Shown: piece by piece, positions 33,616 through 43,384 of the stretch
Numbering within the stretch: the first letter of the stretch is position 1
How the letters are laid out: every line of letters begins with the position of its first letter
NCBI RefSeq assembly: GCF_002002705.1
Contig: NZ_MUNS01000020.1
Location: 310,001-374,000, forward strand
Length of the DNA: 64,000 bases
Direction of reading: 5' to 3'
From: Polaromonas sp. C04
GTDB taxonomy: Bacteria; Pseudomonadota; Gammaproteobacteria; Burkholderiales; Burkholderiaceae_C
Position numbers and translations under genes: made by a program
Notes under the pieces: model-generated
What the model was told of the DNA's origin: nothing
The model's database searches: none
Seen by the model: the letters and a program-made list of their open reading frames with translations, nothing else

Positions 33616-35889
33616 TCAAGCGGCCGGCGCCGCCCGCACGACCTTCAAAACCGACGGTGTGCGCTTCAAGTTGCGCAGCACGGAATCCAGGTGTGCCCGG
33701 TCGCGCACGGCAATGACAAACCGCAAATCGGTGGCATCCTGTGCAATCTCGTCGCTCATGTCGATATGGGTGATGTCTGCTTCCGCCGCCGCCAGCGCCG
33801 CCGCAACCCGGGCCAGGACGCCCTTGCCATTGTGGACCGTGGTGACGATGCAGGTTTCAAACGTGCGCACGGGCTCGTCGGACCACCCCACGGTGATGAA
33901 ACGCTCACTGTCCTTGTGCTGCAGCCGCCTGGCGACCGCGCAGTCGCTGGTATGCACCACCAGGCCCTCGCCGCGCCCGAGATAGCCTACGATCTCGTCG
34001 CCCGGGACGGGTCTGCAGCACTGGGCGAACTGTACCGAAGCATTCTCGCTGCCGTCGAGCGTGACGGCGCCCTGCGACACATGATCATGGGCCGTGTAGC
34101 GCTCGCGCGTCATCAGCACGGCATTGGGTTTTTCGCCGCCCTCGCTGAGCAGGGTCATCAGGCGCTTGGCAACGATGCTGGCAATCCTTTTGCCCAGGCC
34201 CAGATCGGTCAGCAGTTCTTCGCGGTTGCGGCTGCCCGTAAAGCGCAGCAGTTTGTCCCAGATGGCTTGATGCGCCGCATCGTTGTCGGGCAGCTTTTCC
34301 ATGCCTTCCGCCCGCAGCGCCTGGGTGAGCAGTTTCTCTCCCAGTCCCTGTGATTCGGCATAGGCGAGTGTCTTGAGGTGGTGCCGGATCTTGGAGCGCG
34401 CCCGGCCGGTGCGCACGAAGCCCAGCCACGCCGGATTGGGCGCCGATACGGGCGCCGTGATGATCTCGATCACGTCGCCATTTTTCAACTCGGTGCGCAG
34501 CGGCACCTGCTCGCCATTGATCTTGGCCGCCACCGTGCGGTCGCCCACATTGCTGTGGATGGAATAGGCAAAATCGACCACGGTTGCACCGCGGGGCAAT
34601 GCCATGATCTGGCTGCGGGGCGTGAAAACGTAAACCGCATCCGGAAACAGGTCGACCTTGACGTGATCCCAGAACTCGGCCGCATCGTGGGTCTCGTACT
34701 GGATTTCGAGCAGCGACTGCAACCATTTGGAGCCCATGCGCTCGCCCGTGGCGTCGCCCGGCTCGCTTGCCTTGTACAGCCAATGCGCCGCGATGCCCGA
34801 CTCCGCCACCACATTCATCCCCTCCGTGCGCAACTGGAACTCGACGTTGACGCCCGAGGGACCGACCAGCGTGGTGTGCAGCGACTGGTAGCCGTTGACC
34901 TTGGCAATGGCGATGTGGTCCTTGAATTTGCCGGGAACCGGCTTGTATAGCTGGTGCAGAACGCCCAGGGCCTTGTAGCAATCCGGAATGTCGGACAGGA
35001 TCACCCGAAAGCCGTAGATATCGGTGACCTGCGCAAAGCTCAGATGCTTGTCGTTCATCTTGCTGTAGATCGAATACAGGCTCTTTTCCCGCCCCGAGAT
35101 GCGTACCTGCATGCCGGCGGCGCTAAATACGGCCTCGACGTCCCGCTGCACCTTCTGGATCAGGTCGCGCCGGCGGCTGCGCGCCTTGGCCACGGCCTTG
35201 GACAGTACGCTGTAGCGCCAGGGCCGCAAATGGCTGAACGACAGGTCCTGCAGTTCGCGGTAGGTCTGGTTCAGGCCCAGCCGGTGCGCGATGGGGGCAT
35301 AGATGTCGAGCGTTTCCGACGAGATGCGGCCCCATTTTTCCCGCGGCACATCCGACAGGGTGCGCATGTTGTGGGTGCGGTCGGCCAGCTTGATCAGGAT
35401 GACGCGCACATCGCGGGCCATGGCCAGCAGCATCTTGCGGAACGACTCGGCCTGGTTTTCCTCTCGGGTCGTGAACTGCAGCTTTTCAAGCTTGGTCAAG
35501 CCATCGACCAGTTCGGCGACCGGCGCGCCAAAACGCTCGATCAGGTCCGGTTTGGTGATGCCGCAATCTTCCATCGCATCGTGCAGCAAGGCCGCCATCA
35601 GGGCCTGGGCGTCGAGCTTCCATTCGGCGCATTGGGCGGCGACGGCAATCGGGTGGGTGATATAGGGCTCGCCATTGTTGCGAAGCTGCCCTAGATGGGC
35701 CTGGTCGGCGTAGCGGTACGCCAGCCGTACCTGCTCCGCCTCGGATGGCTCCAGGTAGTCGAGTTTGGCCGTGAGCGCGGCAAAGCTGGCCGCGGCCGCG
35801 TTGGCCGCAGCCACGCTGGCCTCGCCCGGGTTCAAGCCAGTCGAGGCCCTGCCGCTTCCGGCAGGGGTGAGGTTAAGCACGGCGCCCAT
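33616..35889 (-). CDS. spoT: Bifunctional (p)ppGpp synthetase/hydrolase
   Basis: A 757-residue RelA/SpoT-family enzyme of the stringent response. Domains in order: HD hydrolase (ALLHDAMEDCGIT), synthetase (YSKMNDKHLSFAQVTDIYGF, VNGYQSLHTTLVGPSG), TGS (VYVFTPRSQIMALPRGATVV) and C-terminal ACT. The intact HD motif indicates hydrolase activity. The N-terminal 40 residues are Ala rich and poorly conserved. It lies downstream of rpoZ, but a terminator stands between them. Confidence 0.95.
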   Translation of the reverse strand: MGAVLNLTPAGSGRASTGLNPGEASVAAANAAAASFAALTAKLDYLEPSEAEQVRLAYRYADQAHLGQLRNNGEPYITHPIAVAAQCAEWKLDAQALMAALLHDAMEDCGITKPDLIERFGAPVAELVDGLTKLEKLQFTTREENQAESFRKMLLAMARDVRVILIKLADRTHNMRTLSDVPREKWGRISSETLDIYAPIAHRLGLNQTYRELQDLSFSHLRPWRYSVLSKAVAKARSRRRDLIQKVQRDVEAVFSAAGMQVRISGREKSLYSIYSKMNDKHLSFAQVTDIYGFRVILSDIPDCYKALGVLHQLYKPVPGKFKDHIAIAKVNGYQSLHTTLVGPSGVNVEFQLRTEGMNVVAESGIAAHWLYKASEPGDATGERMGSKWLQSLLEIQYETHDAAEFWDHVKVDLFPDAVYVFTPRSQIMALPRGATVVDFAYSIHSNVGDRTVAAKINGEQVPLRTELKNGDVIEIITAPVSAPNPAWLGFVRTGRARSKIRHHLKTLAYAESQGLGEKLLTQALRAEGMEKLPDNDAAHQAIWDKLLRFTGSRNREELLTDLGLGKRIASIVAKRLMTLLSEGGEKPNAVLMTRERYTAHDHVSQGAVTLDGSENASVQFAQCCRPVPGDEIVGYLGRGEGLVVHTSDCAVARRLQHKDSERFITVGWSDEPVRTFETCIVTTVHNGKGVLARVAAALAAAEADITHIDMSDEIAQDATDLRFVIAVRDRAHLDSVLRNLKRTPSVLKVVRAAPAA

Positions 35890-35933
35890 CCCCTAAATGT
35901 AGCGCGGAGCCGATATTCGTGTGATCGGGCCAT

Positions 35934-35962
35934 AAAAAAAGCACCGGATTGCGGTGCTTTTT
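35934..35962 (-). terminator. Intrinsic terminator between rpoZ and spoT
   Basis: Arms AAAAAGCACCG and CGGTGCTTTTT with a GATTG centre; read on the minus strand it ends in seven T. It should separate gmk-rpoZ transcription from spoT at least partly. Confidence 0.85.
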
Positions 35963-35983
35963 CGGGATGAGGCGAGAGCCCAA

Positions 35984-36187
35984 TCAGTTGGGTACTTTTT
36001 TGAGCATTTCAAGCCCGATCTTGCCCGCGGCGATCTCGCGCAGGGCGGTCACGCCCGGCTTGTTCTTGCTCTCGATTTTAGCGGCGTGTCCCTGGCTCAG
36101 CATGCGGGCGCGGTAGGTGGCCGCCAGCACCAGCTGGAAACGGTTCGGGATTTGCAGCAGGCAATCTTCAACGGTGATACGGGCCAT
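35984..36187 (-). CDS. rpoZ: RNA polymerase omega subunit
   Basis: A 67-residue protein with the family start [10 protein letters not shown] and core [16 protein letters not shown]. Omega helps assemble RNA polymerase and forms part of one ppGpp site. The ATG at 36187 follows gmk by 16 bases. Longer in-frame starts run back into gmk. Confidence 0.96.
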   Translation of the reverse strand: MARITVEDCLLQIPNRFQLVLAATYRARMLSQGHAAKIESKNKPGVTALREIAAGKIGLEMLKKVPN

Positions 36188-36203
36188 GAAGTTCTCCGGT
36201 AAT

Positions 36204-36824
36204 CTAGGCAATGTGCAGTGTCTGGAAAGTGTCGGCCCGGGCACGGCGCTGGGCCGAGAATTTGAGCCGTTGCGCGTGGACAATCGCTTTCAGGTCGAAA
36301 AGCGCCCGCTCGAACAACTCGTTGATTATAACGAAGTCGAACTCGTGGGCCTGCGCCACTTCGAGCTCGGCGTTCTTCAGCCGCAATTCGATCGCCTCGG
36401 GTGAATCTTCGCCGCGGCGCTCCAGCCGGGACCGCAGCTCGTCCCAGCTGGGAGGAAGAATGAAGATCAGCACGGCGTTGGCAAAGGTCTTCTTGATCTG
36501 CAGCGCCCCCTGGAAATCAATTTCAAGAATCACATCGGCGCCCTGCGCGATGCGCTCCTCGATGGCTTTCTTGGAAGTGCCATAGCGAAAGCCGTGCACG
36601 TTCGCCCACTCCACGAAGGCGCTGCCCAAAATCATGGCGTCGAATTCCTGCTGGGACACGAAGAAGTATTCGCGGCCGTGCTTTTCCTGGCCGCGTGGCG
36701 CCCGCGTGGTGTGCGACACCGAGGGTTGAACCCGCACGTCGAGTTCCATCAGGGCCTTGACGAGACTGGATTTTCCGGCGCCACTGGGGGCCGCGACAAC
36801 GAACAAATTACCTGGGTAGTCCAT
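36204..36824 (-). CDS. gmk: Guanylate kinase
   Basis: A 206-residue enzyme converting GMP to GDP. P-loop [16 protein letters not shown], the GMP-binding segment [21 protein letters not shown] and [13 protein letters not shown] are present. It heads the gmk-rpoZ pair upstream of spoT, a widely conserved order. Confidence 0.97.
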   Translation of the reverse strand: MDYPGNLFVVAAPSGAGKSSLVKALMELDVRVQPSVSHTTRAPRGQEKHGREYFFVSQQEFDAMILGSAFVEWANVHGFRYGTSKKAIEERIAQGADVILEIDFQGALQIKKTFANAVLIFILPPSWDELRSRLERRGEDSPEAIELRLKNAELEVAQAHEFDFVIINELFERALFDLKAIVHAQRLKFSAQRRARADTFQTLHIA

Positions 36825-36860
36825 AGAGGGTGTAGGTAGTGTGCTATGAATATAGTAGCG

Positions 36861-37778
36861 TCACTCGATATTCTGAACCTGCTCGCGCATTTGCTCGATC
36901 AACACCTTCATGTCCACCGAAATGTGGGTCAGCTCCAGCGCCGCCGATTTCGAGCCCAGCGTGTTGGCCTCACGGTGCAGTTCCTGGATCAGGAAATCCA
37001 GCCGCTTGCCGACCTCGCCGCCTTTTGTCAAAAGGCGCTCGATCTCGTCCAGATGCGAGGCCAGGCGGGTCAGTTCCTCGGCGACGTCGATGCGAATGGC
37101 AAAGGCGGTGGCCTCGTTCAAGGCGCGGTCCTGCGCCGCTTCGGGCAGTGTGGCGCCGTCCGTGAGCGCCATCGCGTCCTTCCATCGCTCAAGAAAACGG
37201 TTGCGTTGCTGCTCCACTACCCGGGGCACCAGCGGCCCGGCTTGCCGGGTCAATTCGCGCAGTTGGGCCAGATGCCCGAGCAGCATGGTCGCCAGGCGCG
37301 CGCCCTCGCGCTCGCGCGCGGCCAGCAAGGCTTGCAGGGTGGTGCCCGCCAGCGCCATCAAGCCCTGGCTCCAGTCGGCATCGGTCCGGCCCTCGGGTGC
37401 CGACAGGCGGATGACATCGGCCACGCTCAGCGGCGGCGCATCGGGCAGCCAGGCCTGGATGCTGTCCTGCAGGACGTTCAGGCGCTGCAGCAGCCGTGGG
37501 GAAGGCTCGGGCAGGGGGCTGGCGGTGGCGCTCTCCAGCGCGGCACGAACCTCCACCTTGCCGCGTTTGAGCTGGGCGGTCAACAGCTCGCGCAGGGCCG
37601 GCTCGTGCGGGCGAAGCTCCTCGGGCAGGCGAAAAGTCAGGTCCAGAAAGCGGCTGTTGACGGAGCGGATTTCGAGCCCGAGGCGCATGGGCGCCGGGCT
37701 TCTCAAATCCGGCTCGGGGCTGGTTGCGGCCGCGCTGTGCTGGGCGCTGGCATAGCCGGTCATGCTGTAAACTGGCAT
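36861..37778 (-). CDS. yicC: YicC-family endoribonuclease
   Basis: A 305-residue protein beginning MPVYSMTGYASAQ, the diagnostic YicC start, with EIRSVNSRFLDLTFRLPEEL and the C-terminal FLIQELHREANTLGSKS. YicC proteins were recently recognised as RNases; biological targets here are unknown. The start at 37778 fits homologues. Upstream of gmk in the same direction, 36 bases apart. Confidence 0.93.
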   Translation of the reverse strand: MPVYSMTGYASAQHSAAATSPEPDLRSPAPMRLGLEIRSVNSRFLDLTFRLPEELRPHEPALRELLTAQLKRGKVEVRAALESATASPLPEPSPRLLQRLNVLQDSIQAWLPDAPPLSVADVIRLSAPEGRTDADWSQGLMALAGTTLQALLAAREREGARLATMLLGHLAQLRELTRQAGPLVPRVVEQQRNRFLERWKDAMALTDGATLPEAAQDRALNEATAFAIRIDVAEELTRLASHLDEIERLLTKGGEVGKRLDFLIQELHREANTLGSKSAALELTHISVDMKVLIEQMREQVQNIE

Positions 37779-37866
37779 TGATAGACGGTAGTTAGTGGTC
37801 GTTGCGTGATCGCTGAGAATAACCGGATTCCCATGCAGCCTGTCGCAGGCCAACCCGCCCCGAATT

Positions 37867-38874
37867 ATGTCAAAGGTCAAACCAGCTCCGTTGCCGCCCG
37901 ATACCGTGATTGGCGGCTACCGCGTGGTGCGCAAGGTCTCGGCCGGTGGTTTTGGCCTGGTTTACCTGGCCGTTGACAACGAAGGCCAGCAGGTCGCCGT
38001 GAAGGAATACCTGCCTTCTTCGCTCGCCACCCGCGGCCCCGGCGAATTGCTGCCGCAGGTGCAGCCCGAAAAGCTGTCGCTGTACCGGCTCGGCCTCAAG
38101 AGTTTTTTCGAAGAGGGTCGCGCCCTGGCCCAGATCTCCCATGCCTCCGTGGTGAGCGTGCTCAATTTCTTTCGGGAAAACGAGACGGTCTACATGGTGA
38201 TGAACTACCTGGAGGGGGCGACGCTGCAGGACTTCATCATTGCCGCGCGCGAGCTCAAGAAGCAAAAGGTGTTCCGCGAATCCACCATCCGCTCGCTGTT
38301 CGACGAAATCCTGCGTGGCCTGCGCATCGTGCACCAGCACAAGATGCTGCACCTGGACATCAAGCCGGCCAACGTGTTCATTACCGATGACAACCGGGCC
38401 GTGATGATCGATTTCGGCGCCGCGCGCGAGGTGCTGTCCAAAGAGGGCAACTTCATCCGCCCGATGTACACCCCCGGTTTTGCCGCGCCCGAAATGTACC
38501 GCCGGGACTCCTCGATGGGCCCGTGGACCGACATCTATGCCATCGGCGCCTGCATTTATGCCTGCATGCAGGGCTATCCGCCCAACGATGCGCCGCAGCG
38601 GCTGGAAAAGGACCGGCTCGGGCTGGCGCTGTCGCGCCTGCGCGGTGTGTATTCGGACAACCTCATCGAGGTGGTGGAGTGGTGCATGTCGCTCGATCCG
38701 CTGTCGCGCCCGCAGTCGGTTTTTGCCCTGCAAAAGGAGCTGAGCCGGGAGGGCGAGCGGCGCTACACCAAGCTGACTGTCGGGGAAAAAGTGCGGCTGC
38801 AGTTTGACAATGTGATCACGGACACCAAGAAGAACCTGCGCAATGTGACGATCTTTGGCGCCAAGACGAAATGA
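37867..38874 (+). CDS. Serine/threonine protein kinase
   Basis: A 335-residue Hanks-type kinase without membrane segment. Gly loop VSAGGFGLVYLA, catalytic Lys in VAVKEYLP, catalytic loop HLDIKPANV (HLD in place of HRD, a non-RD kinase), DFG in MIDFGAAREV and APE in GFAAPEMYRR. The C-terminal 60 residues are basic and unassigned. The PP2C gene downstream overlaps it (ATGA), so they form a kinase-phosphatase switch. No type VI secretion genes are nearby. Confidence 0.93.
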   Translation: MSKVKPAPLPPDTVIGGYRVVRKVSAGGFGLVYLAVDNEGQQVAVKEYLPSSLATRGPGELLPQVQPEKLSLYRLGLKSFFEEGRALAQISHASVVSVLNFFRENETVYMVMNYLEGATLQDFIIAARELKKQKVFRESTIRSLFDEILRGLRIVHQHKMLHLDIKPANVFITDDNRAVMIDFGAAREVLSKEGNFIRPMYTPGFAAPEMYRRDSSMGPWTDIYAIGACIYACMQGYPPNDAPQRLEKDRLGLALSRLRGVYSDNLIEVVEWCMSLDPLSRPQSVFALQKELSREGERRYTKLTVGEKVRLQFDNVITDTKKNLRNVTIFGAKTK

Positions 38875-39773
38875 AGTTTTCGGTCTTTCAGGTCAGTCGC
38901 AGGGGCGGACGCGAAAAAAACGAAGACCGCATGGGCTATTGCTACACCCGCGAGTCCGGCCTTTTTGTGCTGGCCGACGGCATGGGCGGACACCCCGAGG
39001 GCGAGGTCGCTTCCCAGCTTGCGCTGCAGATCGTGTCGGCGCTGTACCAGAAGGAGGCGCGCCCCATCGTCAAGGATGTGCCCGCGTTTCTGGCCTCGGC
39101 GTTGATGGCGGCACATCATCAAATCCTGCGCTACGCCAGTGAAAAAGGCATGCTCGACACACCGCGCACGACGCTGGTGGCGGCCATCGTGCAGGGCACC
39201 AGTGCCACCTGGATTCACTGCGGCGACTCGCGCCTGTACGTGGTGCGCGACGGTGAGTTGCTGACCCGCACACGGGATCACTCCTATATCGAACATAAAA
39301 ACGCGGGTGCGAGCAAACTCACGGCGATGAACCGGAACATCCTGTTCACCTGCCTCGGCTCCCCGACCAAACCGAGGTTCGACGTCACCGGGCCCATCAC
39401 GCTGCAGCAGGGCGACAAGATCATGCTGTGCTCGGACGGCCTGTGGGGCACGCTCGACGACTCTGAAATCGTGCGTCAGCTGAGCCAGCAGCCCGTGTCC
39501 GGGGCGGTGCCTGAACTGGTGGAGCGCGCCCTGCGCAGCGGCGGCGCCCGCAGCGACAACGTGACCGCGATCGCGCTGGAGTGGGAAACGCCCGATGTGT
39601 TCGAGTCCACGCGCGGCATTTCCACCGACAGCATCAGCGACGGCGTGTTTGCCTCCACCATCCAGGCGGGTCTGCTCGACCTCGCGGCGGTAGACCTCGA
39701 CGATGCCGCGATCGAGCGCTCCATTGCCGAGATCAACGAAGCCATCCGGCGCTCCGCGGCCCGCAAGACCTGA
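38871..39773 (+). CDS. PP2C-family protein phosphatase
   Basis: A 300-residue metal-dependent phosphatase. Motifs are GGREKNEDRMG, LADGMGGHPEGEVAS, WIHCGDSRLYVVRDG, LCSDGLWGTL and GGARSDNVTAIA, with the metal-binding Asp residues in place. A 55-residue C-terminal tail (ISDGVFASTIQAG) is additional. It probably reverses the work of the overlapping kinase gene. Confidence 0.94.
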   Translation: MKFSVFQVSRRGGREKNEDRMGYCYTRESGLFVLADGMGGHPEGEVASQLALQIVSALYQKEARPIVKDVPAFLASALMAAHHQILRYASEKGMLDTPRTTLVAAIVQGTSATWIHCGDSRLYVVRDGELLTRTRDHSYIEHKNAGASKLTAMNRNILFTCLGSPTKPRFDVTGPITLQQGDKIMLCSDGLWGTLDDSEIVRQLSQQPVSGAVPELVERALRSGGARSDNVTAIALEWETPDVFESTRGISTDSISDGVFASTIQAGLLDLAAVDLDDAAIERSIAEINEAIRRSAARKT

Positions 39774-39826
39774 GTCCTGCGGGGGGTGTTCTCCAGCCTT
39801 TCGCCTTAACTTTTCCACACTGAACC

Positions 39827-40558
39827 ATGAGTCAATTTCAACGAAGCGGCGCCCGCGCCGCAGACCAGCTGCGTCCCGTGCGCATCACGCGCCACTACAC
39901 GATCCATGCCGAGGGCTCGGTGCTGATCGAATTCGGCAATACCAAAGTCTTGTGCACAGCGTCGGTCGAGGAAAAAGTGCCGGGTCACAAAAAGGGCAGC
40001 GGCGAAGGCTGGGTCACGGCCGAGTACGGCATGCTGCCGCGCGCCACCCACACGCGCAGCGACCGCGAGGCCGCGCGCGGCAAGCAGAGCGGGCGCACGC
40101 AGGAAATCCAGCGCCTGATCGGGCGCTCGATGCGCGCGGTGTTCGACTTGAAAAAACTCGGCGAGCGCACGATCTATCTGGATTGCGACGTGCTGCAGGC
40201 CGACGGCGGCACGCGCACGGCGGCAATCACTGGCGCCTTCGTGGCCGCACAGGATGCGGTGGGCCAACTGATCGCGCAAGGCAAGCTCGCCGCCTCGCCG
40301 ATCCTGGACCATGTGGCTGCCATCTCGGTCGGCATCGTGCAGGGCACGCCGCTGCTGGATCTGGAGTACACCGAGGATTCCGCCTGCGACACTGACATGA
40401 ATGTGGTGATGACCGGCGCCGGCCATTATGTGGAAGTGCAGGGCACGGCCGAGGGTGCCGCGTTCTCGCGCCAGGAAATGGATGCGCTGCTCGCGCTGGC
40501 CGACAAGGGCATCCGTGATCTGGTGCTGGCGCAAAAGCAGTCACTATCAAATAAATAG
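39827..40558 (+). CDS. rph: Ribonuclease PH
   Basis: A 243-residue phosphorolytic exoribonuclease that trims tRNA 3' ends. Conserved regions: [55 protein letters not shown] and [19 protein letters not shown]. The last codons (SLSNK-stop) are supplied by a copy of dispersed repeat family A. Confidence 0.96.
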   Translation: MSQFQRSGARAADQLRPVRITRHYTIHAEGSVLIEFGNTKVLCTASVEEKVPGHKKGSGEGWVTAEYGMLPRATHTRSDREAARGKQSGRTQEIQRLIGRSMRAVFDLKKLGERTIYLDCDVLQADGGTRTAAITGAFVAAQDAVGQLIAQGKLAASPILDHVAAISVGIVQGTPLLDLEYTEDSACDTDMNVVMTGAGHYVEVQGTAEGAAFSRQEMDALLALADKGIRDLVLAQKQSLSNK

Positions 40559-40597
40559 CTGAAAGCCAACGCCCCATATGGGCTAGAGCCTGATTTC
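40544..40597 (+). repeat. Dispersed repeat family A, copy at the rph-rdgB junction
   Basis: CTATCAAATAAATAGCTG, a GCCCCATATGGGC hairpin core, then TAGAGCCTGATTTC. It supplies the rph stop codon (TAG) and ends at the rdgB ATG. Confidence 0.7.
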
Positions 40598-41206
40598 ATG
40601 AAGATTGTTCTCGCATCCAACAACCCGGGCAAGCTGGCCGAACTGCAGGCCATGCTGGCGCCGCTGGGGCTGGCGTTGATCCGCCAGGCCGAATTGGGCA
40701 TCGCCGAGGCCGAGGAGCCGTTTCGCACCTTCGTGGAAAACGCGCTCGCCAAGGCCCGCCACGCTGCGCAGCACAGCGGCCTGCCCGCGCTGGCCGACGA
40801 CGCGGGCCTGTGCGTCGATGCCTTTGGCGGCCTGCCCGGCGTGGACACCGCGTTCTACGCCACGCAGTTTGGCTATGCCAAGGGCGACGCCAACAATGTG
40901 CGCGCCCTGCTGGAGCAAATGAAGGATCTGGAGAACCGCCGCGCGGCGCTGGTCAGCACCCTGGTGGCCGTGCGCTCGCCGCAGGACCCGGAGCCGCTGA
41001 TCGCGGTCGGGCGCGTGGTCGGCGAGATCGCGCGCGAACCGGCGGGCAGCAACGGCTTCGGGTTCGACCCCGTGATGTTCATTCCGGCATTCGGCAAGAC
41101 GTTTGCGCAACTGCCCGGCGAGGTCAAGAATGCCCACAGCCATCGCGGGCAGGCGGCGCGCGACATGCTGCGCCTGATGCGCGAACGCTGGTTGCCGGCA
41201 TCATGA
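40598..41206 (+). CDS. rdgB: XTP/dITP pyrophosphatase
   Basis: A 202-residue nucleotide house-cleaning enzyme of the Ham1/RdgB family. Start KIVLASNNPGKLAELQ, then TFVENALAKARHAA, LADDAGLCVDAFGG and NGFGFDPVMFIP. It is downstream of rph and upstream of hemW, the standard order. Confidence 0.96.
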   Translation: MKIVLASNNPGKLAELQAMLAPLGLALIRQAELGIAEAEEPFRTFVENALAKARHAAQHSGLPALADDAGLCVDAFGGLPGVDTAFYATQFGYAKGDANNVRALLEQMKDLENRRAALVSTLVAVRSPQDPEPLIAVGRVVGEIAREPAGSNGFGFDPVMFIPAFGKTFAQLPGEVKNAHSHRGQAARDMLRLMRERWLPAS

Positions 41207-41224
41207 GCCGCCGGGATTGATCGC

Positions 41225-42412
41225 ATGAACGACATCCAGCATTACATGCGGCCCGGTACCTTGCAACTGTTCACGTTGCCGCCGCTGGCGCTGTACGTGC
41301 ACCTGCCCTGGTGCATCCGCAAGTGCCCCTACTGCGATTTCAATTCGCACGAAATGAAGCCGGGCGAGCTGCCCGAGCAGCGCTACCTCGATGCGCTGGT
41401 GGCCGATCTCGAGGCCGCGCTGCCGCTGGTCTGGGGCCGCACGATTCACAGTGTGTTCATCGGCGGCGGCACGCCGAGCCTGTTCTCGCCGCAGGCCATC
41501 GACCGGCTGCTGGGCGACATCCGGGCGCGGCTGCCGCTGGAGCCCAATTGTGAAATCACGCTGGAGGCCAATCCGGGCACCTTTGAGAAAGACCGCTTCA
41601 AGGCGTTTCGCGGCGCGGGCGTGACGCGTCTGTCGGTGGGCGTGCAGAGCTTCAACGATGCGCACCTGAAGGCGCTGGGCCGGGTGCACGACCGGGTCCA
41701 GGCGCTCGCCGCGGTGGAAGAAGCCGCGGCCTCGTTCGACACCTTCAACCTCGACATCATGTATGCGCTGCCCGGCCAGACGCTACAAGATGTAGAGCAG
41801 GATATCCAGACTGCGCTTGCGCTAAACCCTCCTCACATCTCGATCTACCACCTGACGATCGAACCCAACACCTATTTCGCCAAATTCCCGCCGGTGGTAC
41901 CCGAGGACGACATGGCCTACGCCATGCTGGACCGCATCACCGAGCTGACCACTGCCGCGGGGCTGGAGCGCTACGAGGTGTCGGCCTATGCCAAACCCGG
42001 CCACCGCTGCGCGCACAACCTGAACTACTGGCAGTTCGGCGACTATCTGGGCATTGGCGCGGGCGCCCACAGCAAGCTGAGTTTTGCGCACCGCATCGTG
42101 CGCCAGGTGCGCTTTCGCGAGCCCCGGCTGTACATGGACAACGCGCTCGCCGGGCAGGCCGTGGCGCAGGACGAGGAGGTCGGCCGCGCCGAGCTGCCGT
42201 TCGAGTTCATGCTGAACGCGCTGCGTCTGAAGGACGGGTTCGAGCTGTCCCGGTTTTCCGAGCGCACCGGCCTGGCGTTTACCGCCATCAAGCAAGGACT
42301 CGTGGAGGCCGAACAGAAGGGCCTGATCGAGCGTGACCTTGTCAGCGTCAAGCCGACGGTGCGCGGCTTCGATTTCCTGAGCGACCTGCAGGCGATGTTC
42401 CTGGCGGCATAA
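41225..42412 (+). CDS. hemW: Radical SAM heme chaperone HemW
   Basis: A 395-residue protein with the radical SAM cluster motif CIRKCPYCDF, GGGTPSLFSPQAI, and the HemW trait HNLNYWQFGDYLGIGAGAHS. HemW binds heme and delivers it to membrane proteins; it was once called oxygen-independent coproporphyrinogen oxidase. Near 41783 a GCTACAAGATGTAGAGC stretch may be a degenerate arm of repeat family A, in frame. Confidence 0.94.
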   Translation: MNDIQHYMRPGTLQLFTLPPLALYVHLPWCIRKCPYCDFNSHEMKPGELPEQRYLDALVADLEAALPLVWGRTIHSVFIGGGTPSLFSPQAIDRLLGDIRARLPLEPNCEITLEANPGTFEKDRFKAFRGAGVTRLSVGVQSFNDAHLKALGRVHDRVQALAAVEEAAASFDTFNLDIMYALPGQTLQDVEQDIQTALALNPPHISIYHLTIEPNTYFAKFPPVVPEDDMAYAMLDRITELTTAAGLERYEVSAYAKPGHRCAHNLNYWQFGDYLGIGAGAHSKLSFAHRIVRQVRFREPRLYMDNALAGQAVAQDEEVGRAELPFEFMLNALRLKDGFELSRFSERTGLAFTAIKQGLVEAEQKGLIERDLVSVKPTVRGFDFLSDLQAMFLAA

Positions 42413-42443
42413 AAAACCCGGGCAGTCTCTGTCCGGGCTTTTG
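42411..42443. terminator. Bidirectional terminator between hemW and argF
   Basis: Arms CCCGGGCAG and CTGTCCGGG (one G-T), flanked by AAAAAA on the left and CTTTTG on the right. It serves both converging genes. Confidence 0.8.
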
Positions 42444-42466
42444 TGGGGGGCGCGGGGAGGCGGCGC

Positions 42467-43384
42467 TCACACTGGGTCGACGCGCCCCAGCAGCAAATAC
42501 TCCATCAGCGCCTTTTGTGCGTGCATGCGGTTCTCGGCCTCGTCCCACACGACCGACTGCGGGCCGTCGATCACGTCGGCCTCGACCTCCTCGCCGCGGT
42601 GCGCGGGCAGGCAGTGCATGAACAGCGCATCCGGCTTGGCGGCACGCATCATGTCCCCGTCCACGCACCAGTCGTTGAAGGCTTTTTTGCGCGCCTCGTT
42701 CTCGGCCTCGAAGCCCATGCTGGTCCAGACGTCGGTGGTGACCAGGTCGGCCCCGGCGCAGGCGTCCATCGGATTCTGGAAGACCTTGTAGCTGTCGGTC
42801 GAGCGGATGCCGGCCACCGACTGATCCACCTCGTAGCCGCTGGGCGTGCTCACATGCACGGTAAAGCCCAGGATCTCGGCCGCCTGCAGCCAGGTGTTGG
42901 CCATGTTGTTGCCGTCGCCGACCCAGGCCACGGTCTTGCCCTTGATGGAGCCACGGTGCTCGATGTACGTAAATATGTCAGCCAGGATCTGGCACGGGTG
43001 GAACTCGTTGGTCAGGCCGTTGATGACGGGCACACGCGAGTGTTCGGCAAAACGCTCGATCTTGGTCTGCTCGTAGGTGCGGATCATCACCAGGTCCACC
43101 ATGCGGCTGATCACCTTGGCGCTGTCTTCGATCGGCTCGGCGCGGCCCAGCTGGCTGCCTTCGGTGGTGAGGTTGACCACCGAGCCGCCCAGTTGGTACA
43201 TGCCGGCCTCAAAGCTCACGCGGGTGCGGGTCGATGCCTTCTCGAAGATCATGACCAGCGTGCGGTCAATCAGCGGCTGGTGCTTTTCGTAGGCCTTGAA
43301 CTTTTTCTTGATCAGGGCCGCGCGTTCGAACAGGTAGGCGTACTCATTGGCGCCGAGGTCGGAAAATTGCAGGTAGTGTTTCAT
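42467..43384 (-). CDS. argF: Ornithine carbamoyltransferase
   Basis: A 305-residue arginine synthesis enzyme making citrulline. Carbamoyl-phosphate motif EKASTRTRVSFE, ornithine-binding region and MHCLPAHRGEE are present. The ATG at 43384 overlaps the argD stop (ATGA), so argD-argF are coupled. Confidence 0.96.
   Translation of the reverse strand: MKHYLQFSDLGANEYAYLFERAALIKKKFKAYEKHQPLIDRTLVMIFEKASTRTRVSFEAGMYQLGGSVVNLTTEGSQLGRAEPIEDSAKVISRMVDLVMIRTYEQTKIERFAEHSRVPVINGLTNEFHPCQILADIFTYIEHRGSIKGKTVAWVGDGNNMANTWLQAAEILGFTVHVSTPSGYEVDQSVAGIRSTDSYKVFQNPMDACAGADLVTTDVWTSMGFEAENEARKKAFNDWCVDGDMMRAAKPDALFMHCLPAHRGEEVEADVIDGPQSVVWDEAENRMHAQKALMEYLLLGRVDPV

Noticed and set aside
37867-39773. Kinase-phosphatase pair of a type VI secretion system (PpkA/PppA)
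   Set aside because: No Tss, Hcp or VgrG genes and no FHA protein nearby.
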